Origin: Moringa oleifera
Lineage: Eukaryota > Streptophyta > Magnoliopsida > Brassicales > Moringaceae
Length of the DNA: 64,000 nucleotides
Assembly: GCA_021397835.1 (NCBI GenBank)
Contig: JAJFZO010000234.1
Coordinates: 2,862,634 to 2,926,633, forward strand
Direction of reading: 5' to 3'
Of this stretch, positions 23,573 to 36,560 are shown piece by piece. The number at the start of each line of letters is the position of its first letter. The first letter of the stretch is position 1. The notes beneath the pieces are model-generated. The model made no database searches, had not been told where the DNA came from, and saw only the letters and a list, made by a program, of their open reading frames with translations. Position numbers and translations under genes: made by a program.

Positions 23573-25191
23573 AGCATTCTCTCAGTTAGGTGGTGCTGAT
23601 GAATTAGATGGTTTCCCTGATCCACATGATGGTATGGTGCAAAGAAGTTAAGTTCAATGTTGATAGCAAGATTTTTGGGCCATGTTTTGTTAAAAGAGTA
23701 CCTTGCTGGTGAAAGAAGCCACCAGATGTAAGTATCCAAATCAAGGATTGTTCAGATATATTCTTTGTCATCTTTTGGTGTATCTATGGTCTGAAGTACT
23801 TGCAGTCAGTTGTAAAATTAACCTAGATTCTCATGTTTGAAATGAAATTGAATCTGAACTCTTTTTTTTTTTTTTTTTAAGCCCAAAAAATTTAACCCAG
23901 GTATTATTTGATCAAACAGAAGCTGATTAGCAGAATCAGCCAGCTATCCAATAACTTTACTATTTTGTAAGTGAACATCATGTGGCTCATCCATGTGGCG
24001 CCAAGTAAGTGTTTTAATGGCCTAGGTCACTCAATCTGTAGTATGTATGCCCAAGCAAGCTCCTTATTTTGAATGTTCAATCATAGTTTCACTGCTGTGA
24101 TGTCTGAAGGATTAACGATAGGGACAAAAGAGCAACTTGGTTTCCCCTTTTCTTGCCTGAAATTTTCTCATGAAGTCTATTTTGTTTAAAAAATCGCTCA
24201 AATCTGAGCTAACTGATTTTTCATGCAATGCATTTTTGTCATGCTTGCCATGAAACAATTATTGGTATTTTGGGAAAAAAAAAACCTTGAATTGATAGTA
24301 AATAATATTTTCTACTTTTATGACATACCTAAGAAATATGAGAAACAAATTTATATAATTTGCAAAATAATTATACATAGTAAATTTTGATAATATCTTT
24401 TTAGAAAATTGTTTAAAATAAAGTCTTGGAAAGCTTTTCTAATTGCTAGATTTGAATGAGAATTGAAAGTAACATAGATGCATGACTGGAATTTCGGAAA
24501 TTGATTAAGTAATGAAACCAAATTGGAAGGAGCAATACAATCAAAAATAATAAATGATTCGGTAAGAAGCATTGCGAATCACTTCAAGTCTCTTGAGCTA
24601 TCATCAAATGAAAGAGAATCATTGATAACAAATATGATATCTCTGAACTATCATCAAATGAAAGAGAATCACTGAGAACAGACACGATATATGGGCCGCT
24701 GGGCCGCGAAGATTCACTGCCAATGAAATGTGCTTGATGATGATGATGAATAGCCAAGATTAACCCATGGGAAATTCGGTGGTAAAGATTGGTGGTTGGG
24801 GTTCTATAGTGATTATAGATGAAAGGTCAAAATTCACTGGTGAAAATGAAATGTGATAAGGAGACAGCTGAGATTCACATTGAGGTGATGAGATGAATGC
24901 TATGCATTTCTGAGTCTTAACTTAAATTTCCATTACTTTATATGGCAAAGAAATGCAAGATTTAGGTGTATGTTAATCCAAGGACCACGAAATATCCAGG
25001 TAGTTCACTTGAAAGAACAGAAAAAGAACGCGTTGATGCACTCATCGTCATATTATTGCTGGGATGGTTTAAGCGTACCATACTACATTATAAGTAGGAA
25101 AAGCATTAATAATGAAATGACCCAATTACTTGAAATGCTCAAGAAAAGCATTTAAAGTCTCAAAGTCTGTAGTACATGGCGTTTGGGTGAT
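23573..25191. other. 3' flank of SPPL and intergenic DNA
   Basis: The region just after the stop is the probable 3' untranslated region; I see no clear AATAAA. A 50-bp tandem duplication lies at about 24590-24690 (tcatcaaatgaaagagaatc at 24601 and 24651). No gene is supported. Confidence 0.5.
24590..24690. repeat. Two-copy 50-bp tandem repeat
   Basis: The block tcatcaaatgaaagagaatc, preceded in both cases by gagcta or gaacta, starts at 24601 and again at 24651, with similar flanking bases. Confidence 0.75.
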
Positions 25192-25476
25192 CTAGCAGTT
25201 GGGGGCAGGAAGTTTGCACTTGGGAGGGAGCTGCATGGCAAGATTTGGATCGATCCCGAGTGAAGGTAACAAATTGGAGTTCTTGTAGGAGCAAAGGCAG
25301 CCCATGTTGGCATGCGAGAGCGCTCCGCAGCAGGTGCCCGTTGGTGGTGTTGGCTTGGGCGGAGTAACAGAAGGCCTGCATGCCATTAACCCAGAAACAG
25401 GTATGTTGCATATCATTTGAGCGTCGCTGGCTACAGTTACCAGCACTAGTACTGCCACCACCACCAGCTTCTCCAT
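25192..25476 (-). CDS. DIR1-like type-2 non-specific lipid transfer protein, 94 aa
   Basis: A small secreted protein of the eight-cysteine (nsLTP/AAI) family. Relatives bind acyl lipids in a hydrophobic tunnel; Arabidopsis DIR1 carries the long-distance signal in systemic acquired resistance. The signal peptide is residues 1-19 (MEKLVVVAVLVLVTVASDA). The cysteines are C23, C33, C49-C50, C60, C62, C87 and C94, i.e. C-X9-C-X15-CC-X9-CXC-X24-C-X6-C, which fits DIR1. GIDPNLAMQLPPKC matches the DIR1-type C-terminal block. A proline-rich PPKPTPP (39-45) sits where DIR1 has PxxP motifs. I chose the ATG at 25474-25476 because it gives a clean signal peptide; an upstream in-frame ATG at 25506 would add MLVTFLVRKR. 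It is single-exon, in one of the longer gene-free gaps, with a TATA box upstream. Whether it is the DIR1 ortholog or a paralog cannot be told here. Confidence 0.9.
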   Translation of the reverse strand: MEKLVVVAVLVLVTVASDAQMICNIPVSGLMACRPSVTPPKPTPPTGTCCGALSHANMGCLCSYKNSNLLPSLGIDPNLAMQLPPKCKLPAPNC

Positions 25477-25560
25477 TCTCTTCCTTACTAAGAATGTCAC
25501 TAGCAAGTTTCTCTTTTATCTCAATACGCAGTTGCTGATACTGGGGTACCATTGATCTTG

Positions 25561-25566
25561 TTTATA
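25561..25566 (-). promoter_or_regulatory. Putative TATA box of the DIR1-like gene
   Basis: On the minus strand CTTTATAAAC gives TATAAA about 85 bp upstream of the chosen ATG. That leaves room for a short leader beginning near 25535. It also argues against a far-upstream start. Confidence 0.6.
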
Positions 25567-25576
25567 AAGGGATCTG

Positions 25577-28500
25577 ATGGGTGATGACGGATGGGAGTCC
25601 GTGAATGAAGATTGTCATATGTTGCCATGTCGCTACTCCGATACTGTGGTGTCACGGGATGGGCAATGTTCAATCATTTTACAGTGACGATTGCTCCATA
25701 TGGATCCACTCATGACACTCACCCAACAAACCTGCAGGAAAAGAGCAAAATGCCAATCATGCTTACATCTGCGCTGGCAAATTGTCTGCTAGCGATCCTT
25801 GACAAGTTGCTTTCAATCCAAAAACTTGATGCGTTGGATAGGTTTCGGTGAAGCGTCACATCAAATTAAATTTCCATTAGCATCCAGCAAGTGCACATAA
25901 CGGCTTCCTGCAGCATTAAGGGACACTTTGGGAACTGTTATTCTACATGCACTAATGTCTTTAATTAGTTCACCGATATATCAATTAGAATTCATTCTTA
26001 TCAGTATTATTATAATTTTTCATTGATAAAAGACTTGAATAAATTTTTAAATATTTGAACATAACAGTTTGGCAAATTAGAAGTTTATGGGCATAGTACC
26101 ATCAATGACTTTTTAGTATTAATTATTAATTTCTCAAGCAAGATAATATTGAAAATTAAAAAAAAATATTTTCTTTTTGAAATTAAAAAAATGATTTCTC
26201 ATAAAAAATTAATATTTACAGAAGTTTTTATCTGCTACTAGAAATTTCTTGACTCTACAAAATTATAAGAGTTTTTTCTAATAAAAAAGTATAAGTAATG
26301 GATACATTTGGCCCCACTTTGAATTTGATGCTGACAATTAATATCTGTTAAGATAGATGAATAAATAATAATTTCGGTTACTTCTTTCTTTCCGTATCTT
26401 TGTCTTATGCGCATCAATACGGAATGGGTTTTATTCTTCATTTTTATTTCTTTCCCACGTTTAGTTTCGCTGCAAAAAATTGTGTATAGGTGCTGCAAAT
26501 AAAATATCAAAAGCTTTTCTTGTGATCATGAAATATTTTTATGATGTTCAACACTCTGTATTGGTAGTATTTTCTAATGTTGCAAATGTGTATTATCATA
26601 TTTTAATGTTTGTTAATATTTCATTGCATGTGAACTAATTTTTGTAACTTTATAATTTATTTATTTTTTATTTTTACAATAAAAATCTTATAAAATTTTC
26701 GTATTTATTTCAAGTGTCAAATCAAATTTTAATGTTTAAAAAATAACATTACAAACTTTAAAATAATATTAATAGCCGATACAAAGTCTTACCCTTAACA
26801 TTGTTAAAAAATGACATTAAGATCAAGGATAAAATGATACTTTTATTGTATTTCTACTCTTAATACTATTACTCTTTTTCTCCATAAATTTTTTCTCTCT
26901 TTTATGATCATTAGTGGTTTCTCTTTCATATTCATTGCATCTTTTCTTTTTCTTTTTCTTTTTCCTAGCAATCAAGACTTCAGCAAAAAATTAAAACAAA
27001 AAAGAATAGCTCACTCACTTAAAAATGCAAAATCTTAGTATGTTTTAATTTTATACATTTCTTAAATTAGCTTTTGAGTTTCTTTTTTGTCGATTATCAA
27101 ACAACAAGTGAATGACTCCCAGAGATAAGAAGTCGAATGGGTTTATGAGGTTTTTGGTGTTTTGTTAGGTTTTGGTTAGCGAAATGACAATGTCTCTAAC
27201 TACTTTGTTGCTTTTGTTTTAAAGTCAAGACCATCTTGAGGTCTTTGCAGGAGATCGAAAAGAATGTTATAATTGGAAAATTTGAGAGCCTTTGTAAGCA
27301 ATGTTCGATCAAGGATAGATGGTTTAGCACAAAAAAAGAAAGGAAAGGAAAAATTGATGAAGGATGTTTTAGTGTTGGACAAGTGGGTTCCATGGAAAGG
27401 TAGTGGTTCGTCTTCTGCAGTCGATAACCATAACTTGAGAAAGTAAAATAGTATACAAGTAAAGAGAATATTTGATGTATTGATATCACTTTATCTTTCT
27501 TATTTATCTTTTTTTATTTTTCTTAAATATGATATATTTGAAAACCCATTATTATTGTTCCTCAACCTTTGTTATCGAAACATTAAGGTAGGGTTAGTTT
27601 AAAGCGATACACAAACTTTGAAGTTTATTTCCACTGATATTAAACATCAAGATTCAAAGGTTAAACAAGAGGGGTTTTATGAGATCTTTACCCTTATTTT
27701 TATTATAACATATTATATTTATCTGTAAAATTTAAGATAATATGTTTTCTTTTATGTTAGATAAGATTTTAAACCTAAAAATGAAGACAAAAATGTATTA
27801 AAAACACGAGTTAAAAGTGAAACAATTTAGGTAATGAGACTAGTACAGATATAGGAGTTTGTTTAAGATGGTAAAATTTCTAATTTAGGTCAATCACATG
27901 TTCAAAGGTTAAGAAGCTACAAACAACATTGAGTTGTTTTATAACCTCGCAGAAAGTCTTAAGGCTGAAGAATTGGAGTTATAGCCTACATTGATTACAT
28001 TGCTCACTTGCTTAAAAAGTTAAGAGCAAATAGGTTTGTATGGATTGAAGTGACTGTAATACTTGTTTTTTATTTGTTTATTTAGTTTAGTAGTTTCAGT
28101 TTTCATTTAATAAGGGTGTAGAACCCAACCTACGTGGGCTTTTGTATATATAAAAAAAGCATAATCTAGCTCATATGTTTTATTTTTTTCACATAGTTGC
28201 AACCAAAATCATGAGGGGTAGCCTTCAAAAACAAAAAAAAAAAAAAAAAAGAAAAGAAGAAAGGAGAGATTAGTGTTAAAAACTTGAAAAGGTGGCACAA
28301 TCATACAACGTAACTTTCCAAGGAAGGAAAGATACGATTATGGATCTCGCTCAACTAAGATTAGATGAAAGTAAGGAATAAGAAGTATCACTAGTTAAAA
28401 GAGAAACTGAACATGATGTATTTTATCTGGTATACAATTCCATGAATGAAGCCACCAAGCATTTTTTACCCCTTATTTCTTATTCTTTTGTCTTGTACAA

Positions 28501-29150
28501 AATTTTATGAATAAAGCTACCGTTCATTTCTTGCTCCTTATTTCTCTTCCTTTCTCTTTCTAAATAAGGAATGGACATAATTTGTTTTTCAAATGCCATA
28601 GTCATAGTAAATGATTTGTTTAAACCAAATCTTAAAAGGTATATACTAATATTTCCTTGTAAAAATAAAAATATTTGGTAAATTGTAAACTACAAGATAA
28701 AAGATGTTGTAGGGTCTAGGAGTGGAAAAAGAAAAAAAGGAAAAATAAATGGAGGAACCAGAAGAGTGTGTATCCAAATGATGTTTTGGTTATTTTAACA
28801 AAGTTCACTATAACAAGGACAAGCCTGCACCTTGAAAGTATGAAGGTGACTGGATTGCAAAGCTTTGCCAAAAAGGAAAAAAGAAAAAAGATCTGTATAT
28901 CATGCATACATAAACATTGGTATTATAAAAACTACTTTCTTTAAAGCTGTCCCAATAGAGGAGAAGCTCAAATAAGAAAATGTGAAAAGTTGGCAAACTT
29001 TCCAATGTAGTTAAATTTTTTTCATCCTTAGTGAAGAAGTCTTAATTGTTGGAAAACACATCATAGACAAGATTCTATCAAAATTTCAAAAAATCTAGAT
29101 AGTTGAAGATTGTGTCATGGATTAATTAATCTCATCAATTCAAGAATAGT
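25577..29150. other. AT-rich intergenic DNA without a recognised gene
   Basis: I find no supported coding sequence. It contains long A/T tracts (for example poly-A near 28232-28250) and weak frames on both strands with no family resemblance. The region around 27200-27420 can be read for about 35 codons without stop on the plus strand, but I do not recognise it. Confidence 0.45.
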
Positions 29151-29189
29151 ATGAAGGATGTGAATTAGCTGTAGTTGATTCTACAAATG

Positions 29190-29660
29190 TTGTACTTTAG
29201 GTTGAATGTGAATTGCTTCGTGAAGGTTACCAAAATTAGAGCAACAAGATGAATGAGAATCGCTTCCTTGTCAACTCCATGAAATTTAGTACACTAAAGA
29301 AGAATGAGAATCGCTTTTTGGTGGATTACCAATTCAAGAACAACATGATGATTGAGAATAGCTCCTTAGTTGACTTTACAAAATTTAATATCTCAAGCTA
29401 TTTCTTGAAGATTGCTAAAACTAGGACAATAAGATGAATGAGATTCACTTCTTAGTTGATTCTATGAAATTATAGTAATGGGAGAAATGAGAATCGCTTC
29501 TTAGTTAATTCTATCAATCTAGAACGATAGGGAGCACGTGAATCACTTTCTAATCAAATTTTCAAATTTGGTATATCAAGATGAATGAGAATTATTTCTC
29601 AATGGACTACCAATAAAGAGTAATAATATGAATGTGAATCACTTCCTATTTAACTATACT
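29190..29660. repeat. Decayed tandem repeat, unit about 46-53 bp
   Basis: The phrase 'gaatgagaatcgcttc-tagttgattctatgaaattta' recurs with changes. Its 'gaatgagaa' landmark is near 29251, 29302, 29350, 29436, 29484, 29537, 29583 and 29630; one spacing is about double, as if a landmark were lost. It is flanked by LTR-like text from 29770 on. Confidence 0.7.
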
Positions 29661-29769
29661 TTCTTTTTCAAAAAAAGATAATTAAAAAAAGTGTTTAGAG
29701 CTTAAAATTAGGTTTTATTTAGTCTTTACCCTATTCGTGCTTCTTAGAGATGATCAAAGAGGGATAGTT

Positions 29770-31480
29770 ATAAACACCTAATTTTAGCTCTAATGTCAAG
29801 TTGGAGAGAGCCTAAAAATAGCTAAATGTCAATAAGTCTCTTTAGATCAAGACTGTACTATCAAGTTTAACGTCTAGATTAACTTTTGAGCTCAAGGTTG
29901 GGATTAGTTATTAAGTTCAAGGTTGAGATTATATCATCAAATTCGATATTGAGTTATCCTATCACATTCTAGCGTAGGATTATACCTTAATGTCAGGTTA
30001 AGAACACTTTACATCAATGTCAAGTCGAGAGTAACTTAATGAACAAATTCTACCCTGATGATAGGTCCGGAGGTATTTAAAGTGCATACTTTACCCTGAT
30101 GATAGGTCGAGAATAGTGTAATGGCATATTTTACTTGATGTCAAATCAAGAATCTTGATGACAAATCGAGTGAAATACAAATTTCACGACGAGGGGCTCT
30201 CTTTGGATATTTAAGCTATGCATGCTAATTTAAAAATGGAAATATATAGTTCTTATATTAAAGCAAATGAATCCCATTTTTAATATCTCAAGGGCGATGA
30301 GGTTGAAGCTGACTTGGACTTCATGTTATAGCATTTGAGCTTTACCTCGATATGGTTTACTTTAATGTACTTTACCCTAATTTGGATTACCCCGATGTGA
30401 TTAATGACTTCACATGAAGACTCGACCCAATGCGACTAAACTCGATTTTAGATCAAGGCATTCGGTTTGACACTAATATGGATTACCCTAATGTGGTTTG
30501 CCCCGATGTTGTTTACCCTAATCTCACATGAGGATTTAGGTAAGCAACTGCTCGGAGAAGAAGAATTGCAAAATCTTAAGAAATTAATGAAAGACTTTTG
30601 ATAAAATTCAAATAGAGAGCATTCCAGCACTCTGATTTCCTTCTTTCCATAACAGGTCTTTTAATTTTAAGATTTTCTTGGTTCCAATCTTATCTACAGA
30701 GAGCGCACATTATCGAGTGATAGATTTTTGAATTTTAAGATTTGGTTGATCAGAACTCATACATAACCCTTATTTTCCACAGTGGATTTTTAAATTTTTG
30801 GCAGACCTCATCCCATTTTATGTCTTATAAATATACTAAAGAATCGGTAGAAGCAATCATCAACAAGGACACATATCTCAAAATTAATCAATTGAGAATC
30901 AATCAGCGAAGAATTAAGCAATCCATCAATCCATTGACAATCGATCGAAAATATCTGCACACCTGCATATCCAGATATTTGCATCTTGATATCTGTGTAT
31001 TTACATCACTAAAAAAGCTCCTAAGTAATTACAGCCACACGCACACCTAAATTGTCACTAGATTTGAAATGCATCACCAAAAAACCTCTAAACTAGATAA
31101 AAAAATCTCCAAATCTCTACTTATCTAGATTAGAGTGACAACAACCAAATCTTCATAGATTTTTGTATCTCGGCATCTCTAGACAACCACATCTCCAGAT
31201 TTTGTAGTCAAGTGCTGAGAGATTTGAAGTTTAATGTCTCTTTCTAGGAAGCCATCTTAAGATTGCTTGTTGTTTAGTAGAGATTACACAAAAATTGTAC
31301 TGAAGGTATTATTACTTTATAATTATTAAATTGTAAAAGTGAATGAAGAAATGATTGTCTAGTTTTATTTTTTGGTGGTTGTTCATTCTGTAATGTACTT
31401 GATGTTTTTCTAGAATTATTTAGGAGAAAAGGATTTGATGAAGTTCATATTTCAATTCTAAATTAAAATATATTTGTTTT
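29770..31480 (+). mobile_element. LTR-like remnant
   Basis: At about 29770 the text 'tataaacacctaattttagc' resembles an LTR start. It is followed by short repeats on the theme 'gatgataggtcgagaata' and 'cctgatg', and by 'ccccgatgt-gtttaccctaat' at 30.3-30.53 kb. The whole recalls the repetitive U3 of large plant Ty3/gypsy elements and the 47.6-47.98 kb and 1-1118 regions. No coding sequence or paired LTR was identified, so this is a tentative call. Confidence 0.35.
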
Positions 31481-33600
31481 CTAAATCAAAGATGTAGCAT
31501 TGACTAGATTTTGAGATTCTTGCTTAAAATTACATAACAAATTCATTTTGAAAATTGTTGCATTATTATATTTTAAGATCAACTTTAAATTATTACAAAT
31601 CAAAGATATGAGATCATATGCTTAAATAGTACTAATTCTTTGGCGCGTTTGGAGATGTTAATTGCTCTCCACATGTAAATGACTCTTAATCTTAGAACAT
31701 GTAGTAAAGGAAAACCATTGCCTATTTCAAATGGAGTTCATATCTTTTTTTTTTCAAAATAAAGAAAAGTTTTAAAATAAAACTAGTGGTTGATTACACC
31801 ATAAAAAATGTTAATGGCAACTTCTCATTTTCTTTATCAAAAGAATTTCTAAAATCAAAAAGAATTTTCTCACATTTGGGCCTTTGCCAAAAATTTCAAT
31901 TGTGACATTCCTCTCTCAAACTGGTCCAGCTCCCTACTTAGGCTCGATGTTGCACTTAAAGTTTGCTCGATTTACTTAACCAAGGGATGTATGTTTTTTT
32001 TTTATTTATATAATCATTGTTGTCGATTGAATTCCTCCTTGTTCTAATATTATTATGCATAGATCTCCCTATCTGTCTTTCTAGAGCCCACTTTCTTTAA
32101 TAGCTTGTCCAAGATTGGCCTTTGACTTTTCAAGATCGGTCATCTAATTTAACTTGAAGCCCCTTTCTTGATTGAGTTTAGTTAGTAGATGATTAATTTG
32201 ATTTTGATGTTCATCTTCCTTGGTTTTTTATCTTTAAAGAGGTCATCTACCAACTTCTAATCCATTTTGATCATTTTCCTGAGTTGGTTGTTTCTTGCTC
32301 TAGCTTATGTATAATATGAACCAGTTGCTCATGTTCCCTTTTTTGATTACTCTTTTTAGATATGATTATTCTAGAAGTCATCATTTTGCATTCTTAAGTT
32401 GTGTAGTCAAGCTTTGGCTTTACTTATCGTTACAGTCATCTTTTATTACTCCTTTGAAATGTCAACTTAGTTGCCAAAATTCACTTTTAGATTGATCTCT
32501 TTCTTCCATAAGTGTGGCTATCACTTATTCGTGGATCGAGTTTTCATATTAAAACGTTTTGCCCACTTGTAGGAAAATGTTATTTAAGGATTCTAAATCA
32601 TCGACCATTTAATAGCATCTTTCTTTTTATGACTTTTTGGGGTTAGGTAACAGAATCAAAGTGAATTGACACTACGCTAGCCACTTCGAGAGAACCATGT
32701 CATGTACTAATTGTTCTCTCCACTCCTTATACCTCGATGTGGTCCCACCTATTCATTTACTCTTGACCATCCTATAAAAGTGTTGCCATTATAAAATCGT
32801 TTATGAATGAACTAAAGTGCTTACTAGCCCATGATCTTTTTATATCCCATAAATGAACGGGATGAATTACTTGATCCCATTCTGTCCTGACACCATCAAT
32901 AGATTATATCAAACTTGACCATAAAGCTTAAAAGGTATTCTAATGTTACTTGTTTTTCTTAATTTTGAGATAGCTCTGCTATAATTGAACTCATAAGTTT
33001 AAAAATGTCTCGAGAAGATGTTTTCTTAGGGGTTTTGACTTTGCAAGGACCTTTTTTTTTTATGAACATGCCAAAGGGTGCCATCATTTGCTAAAGTTAA
33101 GCTTCTATCATTCTCTCATTGAGGCTTTCTTATACAACTTAGATATCAACTTGGGTTTGTTCAAATATTTCAATCCTAGTTGCTCGGTTATTTATTTTCA
33201 CTTCATCCGAATCATTATATATCTTGGTGATCGAATATTATTTAGCTTTACCTATTTTTTTTATGTTTAATTTACAGAGTTAATATCATAAGCAAGCATG
33301 TATGTAATTTCTATTTCATGAGGTTTGTAGCATCCATAATTTGTTTTATCTAGCTTAAAACTGCTCTAAGATTACTTTTGTATGTTTTTCAATTCGTGAC
33401 TTGTGCTCTCTTGTTGTGACACAGGGATACAAAGATTTCTTTAGCTTTAGACTTCCATAAATTGGCCTTTTGTGCAAACTCTTTCATGTTATTTCTTAAA
33501 TTGATGATATCCTAAATGCAACCCATCTTTAAGGTCATTGCTTGATTTAGGATGTTCATTATCTGACTAATCTCAGAATTGCTTTTTGCCTATATTTCTA
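31480..33600. other. Transposon-derived DNA, unassigned
   Basis: Probably the C-terminal or flanking continuation of the antisense frame at 33.6-34.8 kb, but stops are frequent and no motif is readable. No gene is supported. Confidence 0.35.
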
Positions 33601-33639
33601 TAAGCTTTTCTGATAAGTTTTTCTTGTCCTAATCTGTCT

Positions 33640-34776
33640 TTTCCGTTAATCTTCCATTTTCTATCTTTGGGTTCTTCTATTTACTCTTTTAATAACTTTT
33701 TACTGACCTTGAATTGTTCATTTTTTTAGTCGATGATGATATTTCTTATCTAAGTTTCCTAATCTTCTCACCTTTTTCAGCTACACATTCTATCATCATA
33801 GCTTCCATATTCCTTTTCGAAAACTTCACTTTTTCCTTGACCCGATTTGCTTTTTGTGTCATTTTATCAATTACTTGGTTTTAAGTCATAGCCTCATATT
33901 TTAACATCTCGATCATCTTTTCTAGTTTATCTTTTTCCTGCCATCAATTCTTTGATGTCTTGATCTCATTATTTTTTGAAGGTTGACCCAAGCATCAAGA
34001 TCGAAACTAAGGCAAGTTAGTGCTCAAGCAACTAATCTAGAAAGTGTAAATCTTTAATCAAAATTTTCCTCTATTAATGGTATCTTGGGTAAGTTCCTAA
34101 AGTAAGTTTTGGTTTTCTCATGTAGTCAAGTTGGTCCCATTCTAACATTTCTTTCTACATCTTGCTTCAGGTGTTGCTGTAATTATCACCTTGTCCTAGG
34201 TCATAAGGAACAAGAATCAATTACTTAATTCTCAGCTATATGAGAACCAATAAAGGTGTATATCTAGAATAACCCTATATAATCGACAATACTATGGTAA
34301 ATTGAATCTAAGATCGATAGAAAAACTCTTTCATACGACAAGCATGATGCTATCCATTTGATATCTATTTCTTTTAGGGTATGAAGTACCAACACCCATT
34401 TAGATAGCTTCTCTGTTTTAAATTTGTCATTCTCATAAAAATACTTGATCGGGTTACAGTGGAGAATATCTTTAATTGCCTTCTTATATCCAAGCAAATG
34501 ATTCTTTAACCCCATGTATAGGATTAACACTCACATGCTCTTCCCTTTCCCTATGATTATAAAATAAGATAAGGATTTGAATATTTTAGCAAGTGTAACG
34601 GGGATCGGGTCTATCCTTCGTCCAATTATTTTCATAAAATCCAGTATAACCAAATTAACATATCTAATTGCTTTTGGTAGGATCAATAATCCATAAATTA
34701 AGACAACTAAGATTGTCAACCCACTCGATTTATTAATAAGTTTTTGTAGCAACCATAGTAAGTACTCTTTCTTCAA
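33640..34776 (-). pseudogene. DUF7745-like transposon protein with coiled-coil tail, broken
   Basis: On the minus strand two abutting frames (34776-34531 and 34530-34264) together spell a domain common in plant LTR-transposon proteins. One block is VVLIYGLLILPKAIRYVNLVILDF, followed by DPIPVTLAKIFKSLSY. Then come LYMGLKNHLLG (usually LYVW.KSHF.G), and KWVLVLHTLKEIDIKWIAS leading to a D..D/G-type end. Further along, 33990-33640 reads as a Lys/Glu-rich coiled coil (KDKLEKMIEMLKYEAM, NRVKEKVKFSKRNMEAMM) with interrupting stops, as expected after this domain. It runs against the LTR-like repeat at 36.56-37.76 kb and fits an antisense accessory frame. The domain name is assigned from memory of the pattern, not a search. 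Confidence 0.6.
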
Positions 34777-35490
34777 ACAATCTTCACATCCTTTTTTTTT
34801 TAAGCTTCTTTCATCAACTCTTCCTTGAAGATTTGCACATCCTTGACAAACCTTTTTATTTTTTGAACTACAATATTCTTCATGCTATAAACTTTGTGAG
34901 GTTTGAGTGACCAGATTCCCAGAAATGACATTTATTTTCCAACAGTAGGCATAAGATTAACCTTTCCAAATCTAATTAGTGATTCTTTTAATCTAGTCAT
35001 TGTAATTCTTAAATCTAAAACAAAACTTTTCTATCTTTATGATGATTTGAAACTTCAATCTCTATGTCATGAAACATGAATAAAGCAACATATAGTCAAT
35101 ACTTTTATATTCTGATCTTCATCTATGTTCATGGCCTGATGGGCCTGTAAAATCTTGATAAGGCTAACATAAGGCTTTTTCTACATGCAAGACTTGATAT
35201 GAGATTAGATCTTTGGGTTTTAAAAAGTTCTAGGCCCTAAGATCTTCCTACACCTCTCTAGTCATCAATATCATGAGCATGGATTCTAAAGAACATCTTG
35301 AGAGTGGTACCAACTCATAAAGTAAAATTTGGGCAGGATAAGCTGCAAAATATTTATGAAGATTATGTGATCTTTTGAATGCATATGTTCTTTCATCCTT
35401 CTTAAACAGGGTATACACCACAAACGGCTTAGCTCGGGTGCAACTTTATGCGCACGCATGAATGTGACGATGTGAAGTTTCCATCACAAA

Positions 35491-35492
<2 letters not shown>

Positions 35493-35530
<38 letters not shown>
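35493..35530. repeat. AT microsatellite, 19 units
   Basis: A perfect (at)19 run. It is likely polymorphic and prone to length errors in sequencing. Confidence 0.95.
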
Positions 35531-35533
<3 letters not shown>

Positions 35534-36560
35534 GTAAAAGATATTAATGTGCTTGACTAAAGCTCAAGTATAGATGCAGCATGTTGAAATTCTTGGCTTA
35601 ACATTAAGTATAGTTAGCAAAATCTACAAATTCAAATCAATGCAGACAACAAAGAAAACGACCTCAGGTCCAAGATTTTCAATCTAGTGTCAATTTTTTC
35701 CTACCATAGATTAGGTATGTATAATTAAAATCAAAGTCAAATTAAAATTTCAAAGTAGGAGATCAGTTCTACTTAAGCTTGGCTTAACTTAAAAAGTACA
35801 TAGTGGAGTCACCAACTATCACAACCAGACTTTTCTTTGTTAACAAAGAGCCTGAGTGTGAATAAATGCTCTTTTTAAATTTTTTTAATAAAGAAATTGC
35901 CACTAATCTTTTTTGTGGTATGATTGACCACCAATCGCTTTACCAGATGATTTGAGGTCGTAAGTTATTTATGTTTGGGAAAGGGTAAGCATCCCCACAA
36001 ACACCTAGGATTTGGTATCATTTAAGAAAAATAATTTTGTGCCTTTAATTTATAATAATTTGAAATTGATCTCGAGATAATGTTATTATGTAATTTTATA
36101 TAAGATCTTGATTTAGTTGACACGAGCCCTTTGATTATCAGGGATTTTTGCCATCATATGCCAAGATCAGGTTTTTGCATATCATCAAAAAGTTCAAAAA
36201 TTAAGATCGAGAGTTCTTACCATCAAATGCAAGATCAAAATTTCTCTTATCATCGAGATTTAAAATTCAGAGCTTGGAATAAAAATTAGAATCTGCCATA
36301 AGAATACTCTTCCAGAAATGTTTAACATGCGAGTAGATCTGCACAATTAATAATAAAGCTAATAATGTGGCAGCCGTCATTAGAAGCACAACTGTTTATG
36401 TCGTAGTACTCTGCTTTTGAAGATAGAAAGATTATTGATGTGGCAGGTGAGCTGATGTGAGTGGATGAGCATATGTGGCACATCGTCATTGGAAGTGCTA
36501 TTATTGATGAGATAGTGCTTTACTTTTGAAGATAGGAAGATTGATGATGTAGTAGAATGT

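Noticed and set aside
25160..25552. Second minus-strand frame over the DIR1-like gene
   Set aside because: Wrong frame; it lacks the eight-cysteine pattern and signal peptide that the chosen frame has.
28716..29005. Phe-rich hydrophobic minus-strand frames
   Set aside because: They arise from A-rich text; no family resemblance, no promoter or splice signals.
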